NCBI GenBank assembly: GCA_011523655.1 | Contig: WTGH01000044.1 | Span: forward strand, 37,333 to 101,332 | Source: Rhodospirillaceae bacterium | GTDB taxonomy: Bacteria > Pseudomonadota > Alphaproteobacteria > Bin65 | DNA length: 64,000 nt | Direction: 5' to 3' | Shown: positions 26,571 through 39,065 of the stretch, in pieces | How the letters are laid out: the number at the start of each line of letters is the position of its first letter | How positions within the stretch are numbered: the first letter of the stretch is position 1 | Translations under genes and position numbers: made by a program | Notes under the pieces: model-generated | Told to the model about the DNA's origin: nothing | Database searches by the model: none | The model's input: only the letters and a program-made list of their open reading frames with translations

Positions 26571-27188
26571 TCAGTTGCGGATCGCCCGTGCGGCGGTTTC
26601 GTCGCCTGTCCGGGCTACGTCCTCCGCCCTGTCGTCCCCCGAATCGCTCCCGACGGCGCGGAAGAAGGTGTAGGACAGGGTGATGGTGTCGACATCGCGC
26701 AGGTTGCGGTCCTTCGCGATGGCCGGATCGATGAAGAAGCTGACCGGCATGTTGACGGCCTGGCCCGGTTTCAGCGTCTGCTCGTCGAAGCAGAAGCAGG
26801 CGATCTTGGTGAAATAGACTCCCGCCTTGGCGGGCGTGACGTTGAAGGTGGCGATGCCGGTCGTCGCGCTGTCGTCGAGGTTCCGGGCGGTATACGCGAC
26901 CAGCCGCCGCTTGCCGACGGCGACCCGGACGCTGTCGACCGCAGGCTGGAAGCGCCAGGGCAGGTTCGGGTTGGTGTTGGCGAGGAAGCGCACGGTGATC
27001 GTCCGGCCGGCAGCCGTTTCGGGTGCCGCCGCGGCCCGCTGGGTCGTGCCGCCGAAACCGGTCGCCCGGCAGAACATCTCGTAGAGCGGCACGGCGTAGA
27101 CGACCAGCAGCGTCATCCCCGAAAGGATCGCCAGAACGCCGAGAACCGTATTCCGCTTGCCTTTTGCGAGAGAGCCGCGCGCCGCCAT
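26571..27188 (-). CDS. ctaG: Cytochrome c oxidase assembly protein CtaG/Cox11
   Basis: The 205-residue periplasmic copper chaperone inserts CuB into subunit I. One N-terminal membrane helix (residues 13-33) is followed by a conserved beta domain with KIACFCFDEQTL, where the CFCF pair binds Cu(I). PLYEMFCRATGFGGT after the helix is also diagnostic. The gene follows the 52-residue membrane protein by 15 nt. Confidence 0.97.
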   Translation of the reverse strand: MAARGSLAKGKRNTVLGVLAILSGMTLLVVYAVPLYEMFCRATGFGGTTQRAAAAPETAAGRTITVRFLANTNPNLPWRFQPAVDSVRVAVGKRRLVAYTARNLDDSATTGIATFNVTPAKAGVYFTKIACFCFDEQTLKPGQAVNMPVSFFIDPAIAKDRNLRDVDTITLSYTFFRAVGSDSGDDRAEDVARTGDETAARAIRN

Positions 27189-27203
27189 GATCCGCTTCCC
27201 GCC

Positions 27204-27362
27204 TCAACCTGCCGCCAGATCGAATTTGACGATCGTCACGATGTAGACGATCAGCACGAAGGCGACGAGCACGGCCAGCAAAGCCAGATTGCGGCCGCGC
27301 CGTTTGGCCCGGACCGTATCGGCCTTGATCGCAGGACCGTTCGTTTCCGCCGCGTCGGCCAT
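27204..27362 (-). CDS. Small cytochrome oxidase-cluster membrane protein (CoxF-like)
   Basis: The 52-residue protein has a basic patch (VRAKRRGRN, residues 17-25) followed by a single membrane helix (LALLAVLVAFVLIVYIVTIV, residues 26-45). ATG at 27362, TGA at 27204-27206. Its position between ctaB and ctaG, ten bases after ctaB, is where many alphaproteobacteria encode a short CoxF-like protein. It is probably part of the oxidase or of its assembly; this is inferred from location and topology. Confidence 0.85.
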   Translation of the reverse strand: MADAAETNGPAIKADTVRAKRRGRNLALLAVLVAFVLIVYIVTIVKFDLAAG

Positions 27363-27372
27363 CGCATCCGCC

Positions 27373-28302
27373 TCAGAGCAGACCGCTCAGCGCCCGGTCG
27401 GCGGCGAGCGCGGCGAACAGGCCGAACAGATGGGCCAGCGAGATCAGGAACATGCGCCGGGCCGCGCCGTCGCTTTCGCCGTCGCCGTCGCCGGTGCGCC
27501 AGACCGCGACCGCCGCCTGCAGGAACCACAGCGAAAGGGCGGCCGCGGCGGCGCCGTACAGCCAGCCGGCCAGGCCGGTTGCGACCGGAACCAGCGCGAG
27601 CGGCGCCAGCAGGGCGGTGTAGACAAGGATCTGTTTCTTGGTCTCGCGCCGCCCGGCGACCACCGGCAGCATCGGCACGCCGGCCCGGGCGTAGTCGGCG
27701 TCGCGATAGAGCGACAGCGCCCAGAAATGCGGCGGCGTCCACATGAAGATCAGCAGGAAGAGCACGAGGCTGCCGACGCCGACGTCGCCGGTCACCGCCG
27801 TCCAGCCGATCATCGGCGGAAAGGCCCCCGCCGCGCCGCCGATCACAATGTTCTGCGGCGTCCGGCGCTTCAGCCATATCGTGTAGACGAAAACGTAGAA
27901 GCCGATCGTGAGCGCGAGCAGGGCGCCGGCGGCCCAGTTCACCGTCAGCGCCATCAGCGTGACGGCGAAGACCGCGAGGATCACGCCGAAGGCGAGCGCG
28001 CTTTCGGGCTCCACCCGGCCGGCCGGAATGGGCCGGCCGCGGGTGCGCGCCATCACGGCGTCGATGTCGCGGTCGAACCACATGTTGATCGCGCCCGATG
28101 CCCCGGCGCCGACGGCGATGCAGATGACCGCGAGCGCCGCGATCACCGGATGGATCGCGCCCGGCGCCAGATAGAGCCCGACCAGGCCGGTCAGCACGAC
28201 GAGCGACATGACCCGCGGCTTGAGCAGGGCGACATAGTCCCGCCAGTCCGCCTCGTTCGGTGCGGCGGCAATCAGCGGCGACGATGCGGTCGTCTCGGTC
28301 AT
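27373..28302 (-). CDS. ctaB: Protohaem IX farnesyltransferase (haem O synthase)
   Basis: The 309-residue polytopic UbiA-type prenyltransferase adds farnesyl to haem b to make haem o, the precursor of haem a. The Asp-rich prenyl-diphosphate site is NMWFDRDIDAVMARTRGRPI, near residues 73-92. Nine hydrophobic segments fit. It lies between ctaD and the small membrane protein in the oxidase operon. Confidence 0.97.
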   Translation of the reverse strand: MTETTASSPLIAAAPNEADWRDYVALLKPRVMSLVVLTGLVGLYLAPGAIHPVIAALAVICIAVGAGASGAINMWFDRDIDAVMARTRGRPIPAGRVEPESALAFGVILAVFAVTLMALTVNWAAGALLALTIGFYVFVYTIWLKRRTPQNIVIGGAAGAFPPMIGWTAVTGDVGVGSLVLFLLIFMWTPPHFWALSLYRDADYARAGVPMLPVVAGRRETKKQILVYTALLAPLALVPVATGLAGWLYGAAAAALSLWFLQAAVAVWRTGDGDGESDGAARRMFLISLAHLFGLFAALAADRALSGLL

Positions 28303-28338
28303 GGCGCTTGCGGACCTGCCTCGGGTTCTGCCGGCCGC

Positions 28339-29985
<1,647 letters not shown>

Positions 29986-30055
29986 CTATGTCCTCCGGCG
30001 CTGCCCGAAACCCGGGGCGCCGTCCCTTTGCCGTCTGCCGGGCGGTGGCGGCCGG

Positions 30056-31084
30056 CTAGCGTTGCGCCGAAGCTGCGGCGATCCTTGCCGGCGTTCCCTT
30101 TACGGGCGTTCCGGTTCGCGCCGTCTTCTGCGGTTCGCGCACCACGCTGAATCCGTCGCTGTCTTCCGTGGCCTTCTTCCAGGCCGCGGCAAGCCAGGCC
30201 TTGTATTCCTCAGCCGTCACGACCCGCAGGCCGATCGGCATGAAGGCGTGATCCTGGCCGCAGATTTCCGAGCACTGGCCGAAATACCAGCCCGGACGGG
30301 TGAAGCGCACCCAGGTCTCGTTGGTCTGCCCGGGCACCGCATCGACCTTCGCGCCCGATGCCGGGATCGTCCAGGCGTGGATGACGTCGGCGGCCGTGAC
30401 GTAGACCCGGACGGTCGCATCGACCGGCAGGACCATCTCGTTGTCGACGTCGAGCAGCCGGATCACATCGCGTTTGTGTTTGGCCTGGAAGCTCTTGTTC
30501 GCCTCTTCGCATTCCTTGCGGTTTTCCGGATCGATCGTGCCGCGGCAGGCGATCCGGCTTTCGAAGCGCAGCTTGCCGCCCTCTGCGGTCGAATATTCGT
30601 AGCTCCAGTACCACTGGTGGCCGACTGCCTTGACCGTCATGACCGTCTTGCCGGCGGCTTTCTCGGCCGCGGTCGGCTCGGGGGCCTTGTCGGTGTAGTA
30701 GAGCAGGCGGAAGGACGGCACCGCGATGACCACAAGGATCAGCACCGGAACGACCGTCCACACGACCTCAAGCAGCAGATTGTGGGTCGTCTTCGACGGC
30801 GTCGGGTTCTTCGATTCGCGGAATTTCACCACCGTCATGACCAGCAGGGCCAGGACGAAGAGCGAAATCAGCGTGATGAGGATGAGCAGCAGGTCGTGGA
30901 ACTCGTCCACCTGTTCCATCATCGGCGTCGCCGCCTTCTGGAAGCCCATCTGCCACGGCTCGGGCTGCGCCGCGAAGGCCGTGCCGGGCAGCGCAAGCGC
31001 CGCGGCGGCCGTCAGGCCCCCGGATAGGACCCGGGAAAAGACCGAAAATGCGGCGCGGCGCGCCGGACGGAAGGCGAACGACAT
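30056..31084 (-). CDS. ctaC: Cytochrome c oxidase subunit II
   Basis: The 342-residue subunit accepts electrons from cytochrome c through CuA. The full ligand set is present: His236 (VIHAW), then Cys271, Glu273, Cys275, His279 and Met282 in CSEICGQDHAFMP. A signal peptide (residues 1-39, ending AFA) and two membrane helices (about 63-87 and 105-125) precede the cupredoxin domain. It is the first gene of the oxidase operon, with its promoter presumably in the 380-base gap upstream. Confidence 0.97.
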   Translation of the reverse strand: MSFAFRPARRAAFSVFSRVLSGGLTAAAALALPGTAFAAQPEPWQMGFQKAATPMMEQVDEFHDLLLILITLISLFVLALLVMTVVKFRESKNPTPSKTTHNLLLEVVWTVVPVLILVVIAVPSFRLLYYTDKAPEPTAAEKAAGKTVMTVKAVGHQWYWSYEYSTAEGGKLRFESRIACRGTIDPENRKECEEANKSFQAKHKRDVIRLLDVDNEMVLPVDATVRVYVTAADVIHAWTIPASGAKVDAVPGQTNETWVRFTRPGWYFGQCSEICGQDHAFMPIGLRVVTAEEYKAWLAAAWKKATEDSDGFSVVREPQKTARTGTPVKGTPARIAAASAQR

Positions 31085-31467
31085 CGGTTCATCCCGCTAT
31101 GCCAAGGTACGCCGCTGCTGCCAGCGCCGTGAAACTCCGCCCCGGCGAATACATCGATTTCGTCAGCCCGGGCCGGGGCGCGTCCGGAATACGGCCACCA
31201 TGCCTTCGCCCCGTGTTTGACCCGGGTCTCTTTCATGGCGGAGGCGCCTCCGGAACACCGCCGAAAATAGGAGTCGCGACGCCATGGCCGCCAGCCGATT
31301 CTTCGCGACCTGATGTCACATAAATCGCGGAAATCCAAGGATTCTGCGGCTTTGCGCCCGATCGGCCGGTGCGCTTGCGACATCCCGGCCCGCCGGGATG
31401 CGGCGGCGCGTCCGGCCCGTCATGCCGGGCGGCGGAACGGAACCGCGGCCGCCGGGGGCGCGATGCG
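31085..31467. other. Gene-free stretch upstream of ctaC
   Basis: About 380 bases separate ctaC from the HEPN gene, both on the minus strand. I expect the oxidase promoter here but find no clear -35/-10 pair or repressor site. An open frame on the plus strand (31048-31323) overlaps the ctaC start antisense, has no family resemblance and is not counted. Confidence 0.5.
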
Positions 31468-31977
31468 TCAGCCCTGCATGCTTTCGAAGGCGAGGAGACC
31501 GACGAGAAAGGTGTCCGCTTGAGCGCTCTTGCGGATCTGCCGCCAGTCGGCCATCGCCGCTTGTGCCCGATCCGCAAGGTCAAGAACTTCGTTGCGGTTG
31601 AAACGGCGCACAATGTCATAGTCGGCTTCGTGGCGGGCCTGCTGAAGGTCGACGAATGTTTCGGCGACCGCGACGAGCTCGGGTTGCAACGGCAGACCTT
31701 TCAATCCGGGCAGAAGTTTCAGCGACACGCCGCGGCTGGCGAACTGCCTTGCAACTTTCAGCATATTGCGGTGGGCATAGGCGCGGGCCAGACAGCGGCG
31801 CAGGGCTCTCCGGTCGTTGCCGGACATCATGCGCCGCGTCGCTTCGTCGATCAGCATGTGGAAAACGGCGTAATAGGAGGCCGAAACCGACCGGCGCAGG
31901 CTGGCCTGCCGCGGCCGCTTCGATTCCCGGCGGGCGAGATGCCGGGCCTGGGCCAGCAGATCGGAATGGAGACTCAC
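31468..31977 (-). CDS. HEPN-superfamily protein
   Basis: The 169-residue helical protein contains SLRRSVSASYYAVFHMLIDEA at residues 26-46 and QQARHEADYDIV around 113-124, two marks of a HEPN group related to COG1895/2250 proteins. HEPN proteins are often RNases or toxins with an Arg-His catalytic pair; here the only candidate near the end is Arg-His in ARHEADYD, not a textbook RX4-6H. Its ATG overlaps the stop of the upstream small gene by 4 nt, so translation is coupled. A toxin-antitoxin role is plausible, not shown. Confidence 0.8.
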   Translation of the reverse strand: MSLHSDLLAQARHLARRESKRPRQASLRRSVSASYYAVFHMLIDEATRRMMSGNDRRALRRCLARAYAHRNMLKVARQFASRGVSLKLLPGLKGLPLQPELVAVAETFVDLQQARHEADYDIVRRFNRNEVLDLADRAQAAMADWRQIRKSAQADTFLVGLLAFESMQG

Positions 31978-32246
31978 GCCGTCTGCACCATTTCGGAAGC
32001 GCCGCGGAAGCGGACATAAGCCCAGACGGCGTCGCCGGCTGTCCGGTGGACGCAGTCACGAACCGCTTCCCGCAGCCGTGAACGGGCCGCGAAGTCCACT
32101 TCCTCGTCCTCCAGCAGAGCCCAGACCCACACGGCCGGCTCGTCAGACACGTCGATTCCCGTTTCGACCTGCCACCCGCTCACCCAGGCCGGAAGACCGG
32201 GAAGCTCGTCGAGGGCGGCTTTGATCTCGGTTGTGGTGGTCTTCAT
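31974..32246 (-). CDS. Small partner of the HEPN gene, possible antitoxin
   Basis: The 90-residue acidic protein has segments PAVWVWALLEDEEVDFAAR and VWAYVRFRGASE, an alpha/beta pattern I have seen in short proteins beside HEPN genes but cannot name. There is no GSX10DXD nucleotidyltransferase motif. It is the first gene of a two-gene unit, and its last four bases overlap the HEPN start (ATGA). That order, antitoxin then toxin, and the coupling are the reasons for the tentative label. Confidence 0.65.
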   Translation of the reverse strand: MKTTTTEIKAALDELPGLPAWVSGWQVETGIDVSDEPAVWVWALLEDEEVDFAARSRLREAVRDCVHRTAGDAVWAYVRFRGASEMVQTA

Positions 32247-32383
32247 CCGGGTCGTCCGATCACGGTGCCGAATGGTTCAATCGGGTGTCAGCATATTCCG
32301 AAAAAGCGGAAAGTTAAACGGTTAATAATGCTGCCGTCGCTTTCGCGTCCGCTCCGGCGCAGTTTCGGCGGAATCGGCCGGTA

Positions 32384-33130
32384 TCAGTCCCCGAAGCCCT
32401 GCCAGTCGGTGAAGGCGCCGGCGGGCTCGCGCTCGGAATAGAGCGCGTTGACAGGCGCGGACGTGTCTTCGTAGCCCAGGCTCATGCCGCAGATCAGGAT
32501 ATGGTCTTCGGGAAGGCCGAGGACGGACTTCACCGTGTCCGTATAGTCGACCCAGGCCGCCTGCGGGCAGGTGTCGAGCCCGTGGCTGCGCGCCGCGACC
32601 ATCACATTCTCCAGGAACAGGCCCATGTCGATGAAGGAGCCGGTCTCCATGCGCCTGTCCATGTGGAAGAACAGGCCGACCGGCGCGTCGAAGAAATCGA
32701 AATTGCGGCCGTGCTGCCTGTAGGTCCGGTCGCGCTCGCCCTTGGCGATGCCGAGCAGGCCGTACATGTCCCAGCCCAGCTTGCGCCGCCGCGAGATGTA
32801 GGGCTCGAACCACTGCACCGGGTAGTAGTTGTAGCCCATCTCCTGCGCGCCGCCGCCGTCGCGCTTGGCGTGGACCGCGGCGCTGACCGCCTCGCGCGCC
32901 GCGCCCGTCACGACCGTGACGTGCCAGGGCTGGACGTTGGTGCCGCTCGGCGCCCGGGCGGCGACGTTCAATATCCGCTCGATCAGGTCCTTCGGCACCG
33001 GCTTGTCGGGCAGGAAGGCGCGCACCGAGCGCCGGGTCGTGATCGCCGCTTCGGCATCGTTCAGGCCGGCGGCCGCATCGCGCCGCCCGTAACCAATGTC
33101 CGGCGGCGGCTGGATTTCCGCATCGGGCAT
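32384..33130 (-). CDS. Nitroreductase family protein
   Basis: The 248-residue FMN-dependent oxidoreductase has ITTRRSVRAFLPDKPVPKDLI near residues 30-50, the family FMN-binding start. RAPSGTNVQPWHVTVV follows, and a C-terminal GMSLGYED segment is also typical. The enzymes reduce nitro groups, quinones or flavins with NAD(P)H. The ATG at 33130 fits the conserved start; the open frame to 33196 adds 22 residues that look non-native. Divergent from the Gly-Gly protein gene. Confidence 0.93.
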   Translation of the reverse strand: MPDAEIQPPPDIGYGRRDAAAGLNDAEAAITTRRSVRAFLPDKPVPKDLIERILNVAARAPSGTNVQPWHVTVVTGAAREAVSAAVHAKRDGGGAQEMGYNYYPVQWFEPYISRRRKLGWDMYGLLGIAKGERDRTYRQHGRNFDFFDAPVGLFFHMDRRMETGSFIDMGLFLENVMVAARSHGLDTCPQAAWVDYTDTVKSVLGLPEDHILICGMSLGYEDTSAPVNALYSEREPAGAFTDWQGFGD

Positions 33131-33262
33131 GGAAACCGTCCGTCCGTTCAAGGCGGGAGGAGAACTACCGACTACCACGGTGGATGGCCGTGTCAAACCG
33201 GCAACGGTCTCCGCCGAAGTGTGCAGACATCAGGCCGCAGCGTCGCCTCGCGATATTGGCGG

Positions 33263-33291
33263 TTGGCACAGCCGGATTGCCATTGTATAGA
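33263..33291 (+). promoter_or_regulatory. Strong sigma70-like promoter of the Gly-Gly/DUF4132 unit
   Basis: TTGGCA at 33263-33268 and TATAGA at 33286-33291 are separated by exactly 17 nt, within a locally AT-rich patch. Predicted initiation at about 33298 leaves a 39-nt leader before the ATG at 33337, with GGAG at 33326-33329. This is the best-looking vegetative promoter I find in the window. Confidence 0.7.
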
Positions 33292-33336
33292 ATATTTAGC
33301 GAACAAATCGATTGAAAGCGGCAGTGGAGCGAGCGG

Positions 33337-33732
33337 ATGACGTTTTCCATCCAGGCGGAAGATTCGGTCGTCGGGAAGTCGGGCAAGCGCCGGATCACCT
33401 TGATCGTCTACGACAACGCGGTTTCGGTGCGCAGCCTGATCGAGGCGCGCGTCCACCGGCTGCTATCGGCGGAAGGCGACCGGCAGAACGCTGCCACCCA
33501 CGCTGCTGTTGGCCTCGATTCGCGGGAACTGGAGCTTAACCCTTCGCGGCAGACAAAACCGGATTCCGAAAAACGGCAGCGGCTGATCGACGAAGCGTGC
33601 GAGGCGTTCGAGAAGAACGGCTTCTTCGTAATAGTGGACGGCGTCCAGAAAGACCGTCTCGACGAAATGGTCCCTCTGACCCCCGAATCGGAGATCCGCT
33701 TCCTGCAACTCGTGCCGCTGGTCGGAGGATAG
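33337..33732 (+). CDS. Predicted ubiquitin-like (ThiS/MoaD-type beta-grasp) protein ending in Gly-Gly
   Basis: The 131-residue protein has no obvious named family. Residues 18-43 read as a strand (RRITLIVYD), a turn and a helix (VRSLIEARVHRLL), the usual first half of a ubiquitin fold. Residues 44-78 are a variable insert, 78-94 a second helix, and 95-131 end with FFVIVDGVQKDRLDE and EIRFLQLVPLVGG. The last 32 residues match the layout of ThiS in this window, including the VDG/VNE strand, the hydrophobic strand before the end, and a terminal Gly-Gly with nothing after it. It lies 8 nt before a DUF4132 gene. Role inferred, not known. Confidence 0.75.
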   Translation: MTFSIQAEDSVVGKSGKRRITLIVYDNAVSVRSLIEARVHRLLSAEGDRQNAATHAAVGLDSRELELNPSRQTKPDSEKRQRLIDEACEAFEKNGFFVIVDGVQKDRLDEMVPLTPESEIRFLQLVPLVGG

Positions 33733-33740
33733 CGGGCCTT

Positions 33741-36200
33741 ATGGGCCTGTTTTACAGATTGCGGCGCCGCGCGTGGGCAATGAGCGCGACGCCGTTCGAT
33801 TACGCGATCGAGCAAGTCATAGACGATTGGGTGCGGGAGCCCGACTATCCCCAGAAGGTCGCCGATCTCGCGACCGTCAGGGATATTCTGGACGGTCCGG
33901 CCGATCCGTATGCCGAATACGTTCTTGCGATCGCGAAACGCCGTTCGCCCCGGCATATTCGCGCTTTGACGGGATTGCAGGCAAAGGCGCCATCCAGAGA
34001 ACTCCGGCAGGTCGATCGCGACCTGGGCAAGATCCAGAACCTTCTGCTACGCCGCACCGCACCCTGGACTGAGGCGCAATTGCTCTCGTTGCTGGAACTC
34101 TGGAGCGACAGGGTCGGACATTGGGATGTCGTACCGCCGACGGGCGCCGTCGCCATGTTCGAACGGCAGGCGCGGACCCAACCGCTATCCCGCGATGTCG
34201 TGCGGTCGATCAGAGATCTGGGGCAGCTTCTGAGCCTGCATGAAGAGCGGCCCAAACCGGTTTCCGAGCGTATCTGGCACCTGCTGGGCACCGAAGCGCC
34301 GGACCGTTTTTGGATTCCGGATTGGCGCCGCTACCGGCTAAGTCAACTCCTTGCAAATGTCCCCCCTAGGGAAGCCGCGCATTGGGAGCCCTTCTTTGCG
34401 TTGTTGAAAGTAAATCCCGGCGCGTGGCCGACGCGGAAATGGCTGGCGGAGGCCGGGGAGGCGCTCGCGCCGCTCGGCGAAGAGAAATTTGCCGAGAGGA
34501 TGGACGACTGGATGAACCGCGAGGTTCGGCCCGATGGAGACCTAGTCCTGTGCGAATTGGACGATTTTCGGCAATACGGCCGCCAGTTTATCTGGGCGTG
34601 CGCCTCGTTCCCCTCCGAGGCCATGGCGGATCGCCTGAGCGCGTTTGCCGACCGGATGTTCCCCAGGTATAGCTTTTCGCTGGGCGGCGCGGCCGCCAGG
34701 ACGCTGGGATGCTTCGGGACGATGTCGGCGATCCGGCGGCTGCAATGGCTCGCGCAAAAACACCCGAAGCCGGCGCGGCGCAACGCCTGCGAACGGGCGA
34801 TCGACCATGCCGCGAAGCGCCTGAAGCTGACCCGCCGGGATATCGAGGAACTCAGCGTCGAGACCTTCGGACTGGACAGAAACGCGCGCCTCGCCGAAAC
34901 GATCGGCGGATACGTTGCATCGATCTCCGTCGAAGACGCGCAAAAGGTAGCGGTCGCGTGGACTAACCCCGGCGGCAAGACGCTCAAATCGACGCCGAAG
35001 CCGGTTCGCGACCGTCACGGCGACGAGCTCGCCGCGCTCCGCAGGCGGGTCAAGGACATGCGCCGGCAGTTGTCGATCCAGCGCCAGCGCATCGACCGGC
35101 TGCTGATGGCCGATCCGGTCTGGACCTTCGAGACCTGGCGCAGCCGTTATCTAGAGCACGGGTTCCTGCGCCCGTTCGCCGAGCGCCTGATCTGGGAGTT
35201 CCGGGCCCCGGACGGCGAACCGTTTACCGCCGTGCCGCTGAACGGCCGGCTTGTCGATCGCGACGGTGGCGAACGGCCGTTTCCCGGCAGCGACAGCACG
35301 GTCCGGCTCTGGCATCCGATCGATGCGGACGTCCCGACGGTGCAGGCCTGGCGCGATTTCCTGTTCGACCGGGAGTTCCGGCAGCCGATCCGCCAGGCCT
35401 TCCGCGAGATTTATGTGCTGACCGACGCCGAACGCGAAACGAAGACCTATTCGAACCGTTTCGCCGGCCATTTCATCCTGCAGAAACCTTTCCAGGGCCT
35501 GATGCGCACGCGGGGATGGCGGTCCCCCATGTTCGCGTATTTCGATCCGGGCGGCGATCCCACGCTCGATCTGCCCGACGGCAAACATGTGGCCGTGTTT
35601 TCGGTCTTTACGGAGACCGACGAATTCTATGCCGAGGTGCTCACCACCGAGCAGATGTTCTTCCGGGACAAGGACTGGAACAGGACGCTGATCGAACATG
35701 TTCCGCCGCGGGTGTTTTCGGAGGTCATGCGGGATATCGATCTGTTCGTTTCGGTCGCCAGCGTCGGCGCCGACCCGGCCTGGATGGATCGGTTTGCGGG
35801 CCAGGAAGCCTGGCGCTACGGTGCCGACTATGCCGGCCGGCCGCTCACCCCGGCGGGCGAGAGCCGGCGCGACGTTCTGGCCCGGCTGCTACCGGCCTTT
35901 GCCATTGCCGAGCGCTGCACTCTGGAGGAACGCTACCTGCGCGTTCGGGGCGATCTGGCCGAGTACCGGATTCACCTCGGATCGGCGACCATAAAGATGG
36001 AACCGGACGACCAGTATCTGTGCATCGTCCCGGCTTCGTCCGGCAAGCGGCACAGCGGCTATGCCCGCTGGCTCCTGGACGAGGACCATATGCTCAGCAT
36101 GATCGTCAGCAAGGCGATGCTGCTGGCGAACGACGAAAAGATAACCGACGCGACGATTCTTTCGCAGATCCGGTCGCGCAACCGGCGGCCCGGCCGGTAG
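33741..36200 (+). CDS. DUF4132 domain-containing protein
   Basis: The 819-residue protein has an N-terminal half of probable helical repeats. A family block RRDIEELSVETFGLD lies near 367-381, LKSTPKPVRDRHGDEL follows near 415, and the DUF4132 core runs at about 437-590 (QRQRIDRLL, RLIWEF, HPIDADVPTVQAWRDFL, AFREIYVLTDAE, SNRFAGHFILQKPF). The last 90 residues include LAEYRIHLGSATIKM and DQYLCIVP with Cys761. There is no WGR domain and no P-loop. The family includes E. coli MolR/YehI and has no known activity. ATG at 33741 was chosen because GGAGG precedes it; 33780 is possible. Its stop lies 2 nt from the convergent acnA stop. Confidence 0.88.
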   Translation: MGLFYRLRRRAWAMSATPFDYAIEQVIDDWVREPDYPQKVADLATVRDILDGPADPYAEYVLAIAKRRSPRHIRALTGLQAKAPSRELRQVDRDLGKIQNLLLRRTAPWTEAQLLSLLELWSDRVGHWDVVPPTGAVAMFERQARTQPLSRDVVRSIRDLGQLLSLHEERPKPVSERIWHLLGTEAPDRFWIPDWRRYRLSQLLANVPPREAAHWEPFFALLKVNPGAWPTRKWLAEAGEALAPLGEEKFAERMDDWMNREVRPDGDLVLCELDDFRQYGRQFIWACASFPSEAMADRLSAFADRMFPRYSFSLGGAAARTLGCFGTMSAIRRLQWLAQKHPKPARRNACERAIDHAAKRLKLTRRDIEELSVETFGLDRNARLAETIGGYVASISVEDAQKVAVAWTNPGGKTLKSTPKPVRDRHGDELAALRRRVKDMRRQLSIQRQRIDRLLMADPVWTFETWRSRYLEHGFLRPFAERLIWEFRAPDGEPFTAVPLNGRLVDRDGGERPFPGSDSTVRLWHPIDADVPTVQAWRDFLFDREFRQPIRQAFREIYVLTDAERETKTYSNRFAGHFILQKPFQGLMRTRGWRSPMFAYFDPGGDPTLDLPDGKHVAVFSVFTETDEFYAEVLTTEQMFFRDKDWNRTLIEHVPPRVFSEVMRDIDLFVSVASVGADPAWMDRFAGQEAWRYGADYAGRPLTPAGESRRDVLARLLPAFAIAERCTLEERYLRVRGDLAEYRIHLGSATIKMEPDDQYLCIVPASSGKRHSGYARWLLDEDHMLSMIVSKAMLLANDEKITDATILSQIRSRNRRPGR

Positions 36201-36202
36201 GT

Positions 36203-38875
<2,673 letters not shown>

Positions 38876-39065
38876 GGATCGGGCTCCGGGTGCAGCGGCA
38901 TGAGGGCCGGATGCGGCGCGCTCGGGGCCGCCGGCGGCGCGGCGGTTCCGGCACGGTGGATTTAGGGATGGCGAAGCGGTTACACCATAGCTATGGATCG
39001 GGTGTCCATATCGCGGCCCCGCGACAGATGCTGACAGACTATGGGGCGTTCGGGAGGCGCAACGC

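Noticed and set aside
31048..31323. 91-codon plus-strand frame upstream of ctaC
   Set aside because: Antisense to the ctaC start, low complexity and without a ribosome-binding site.
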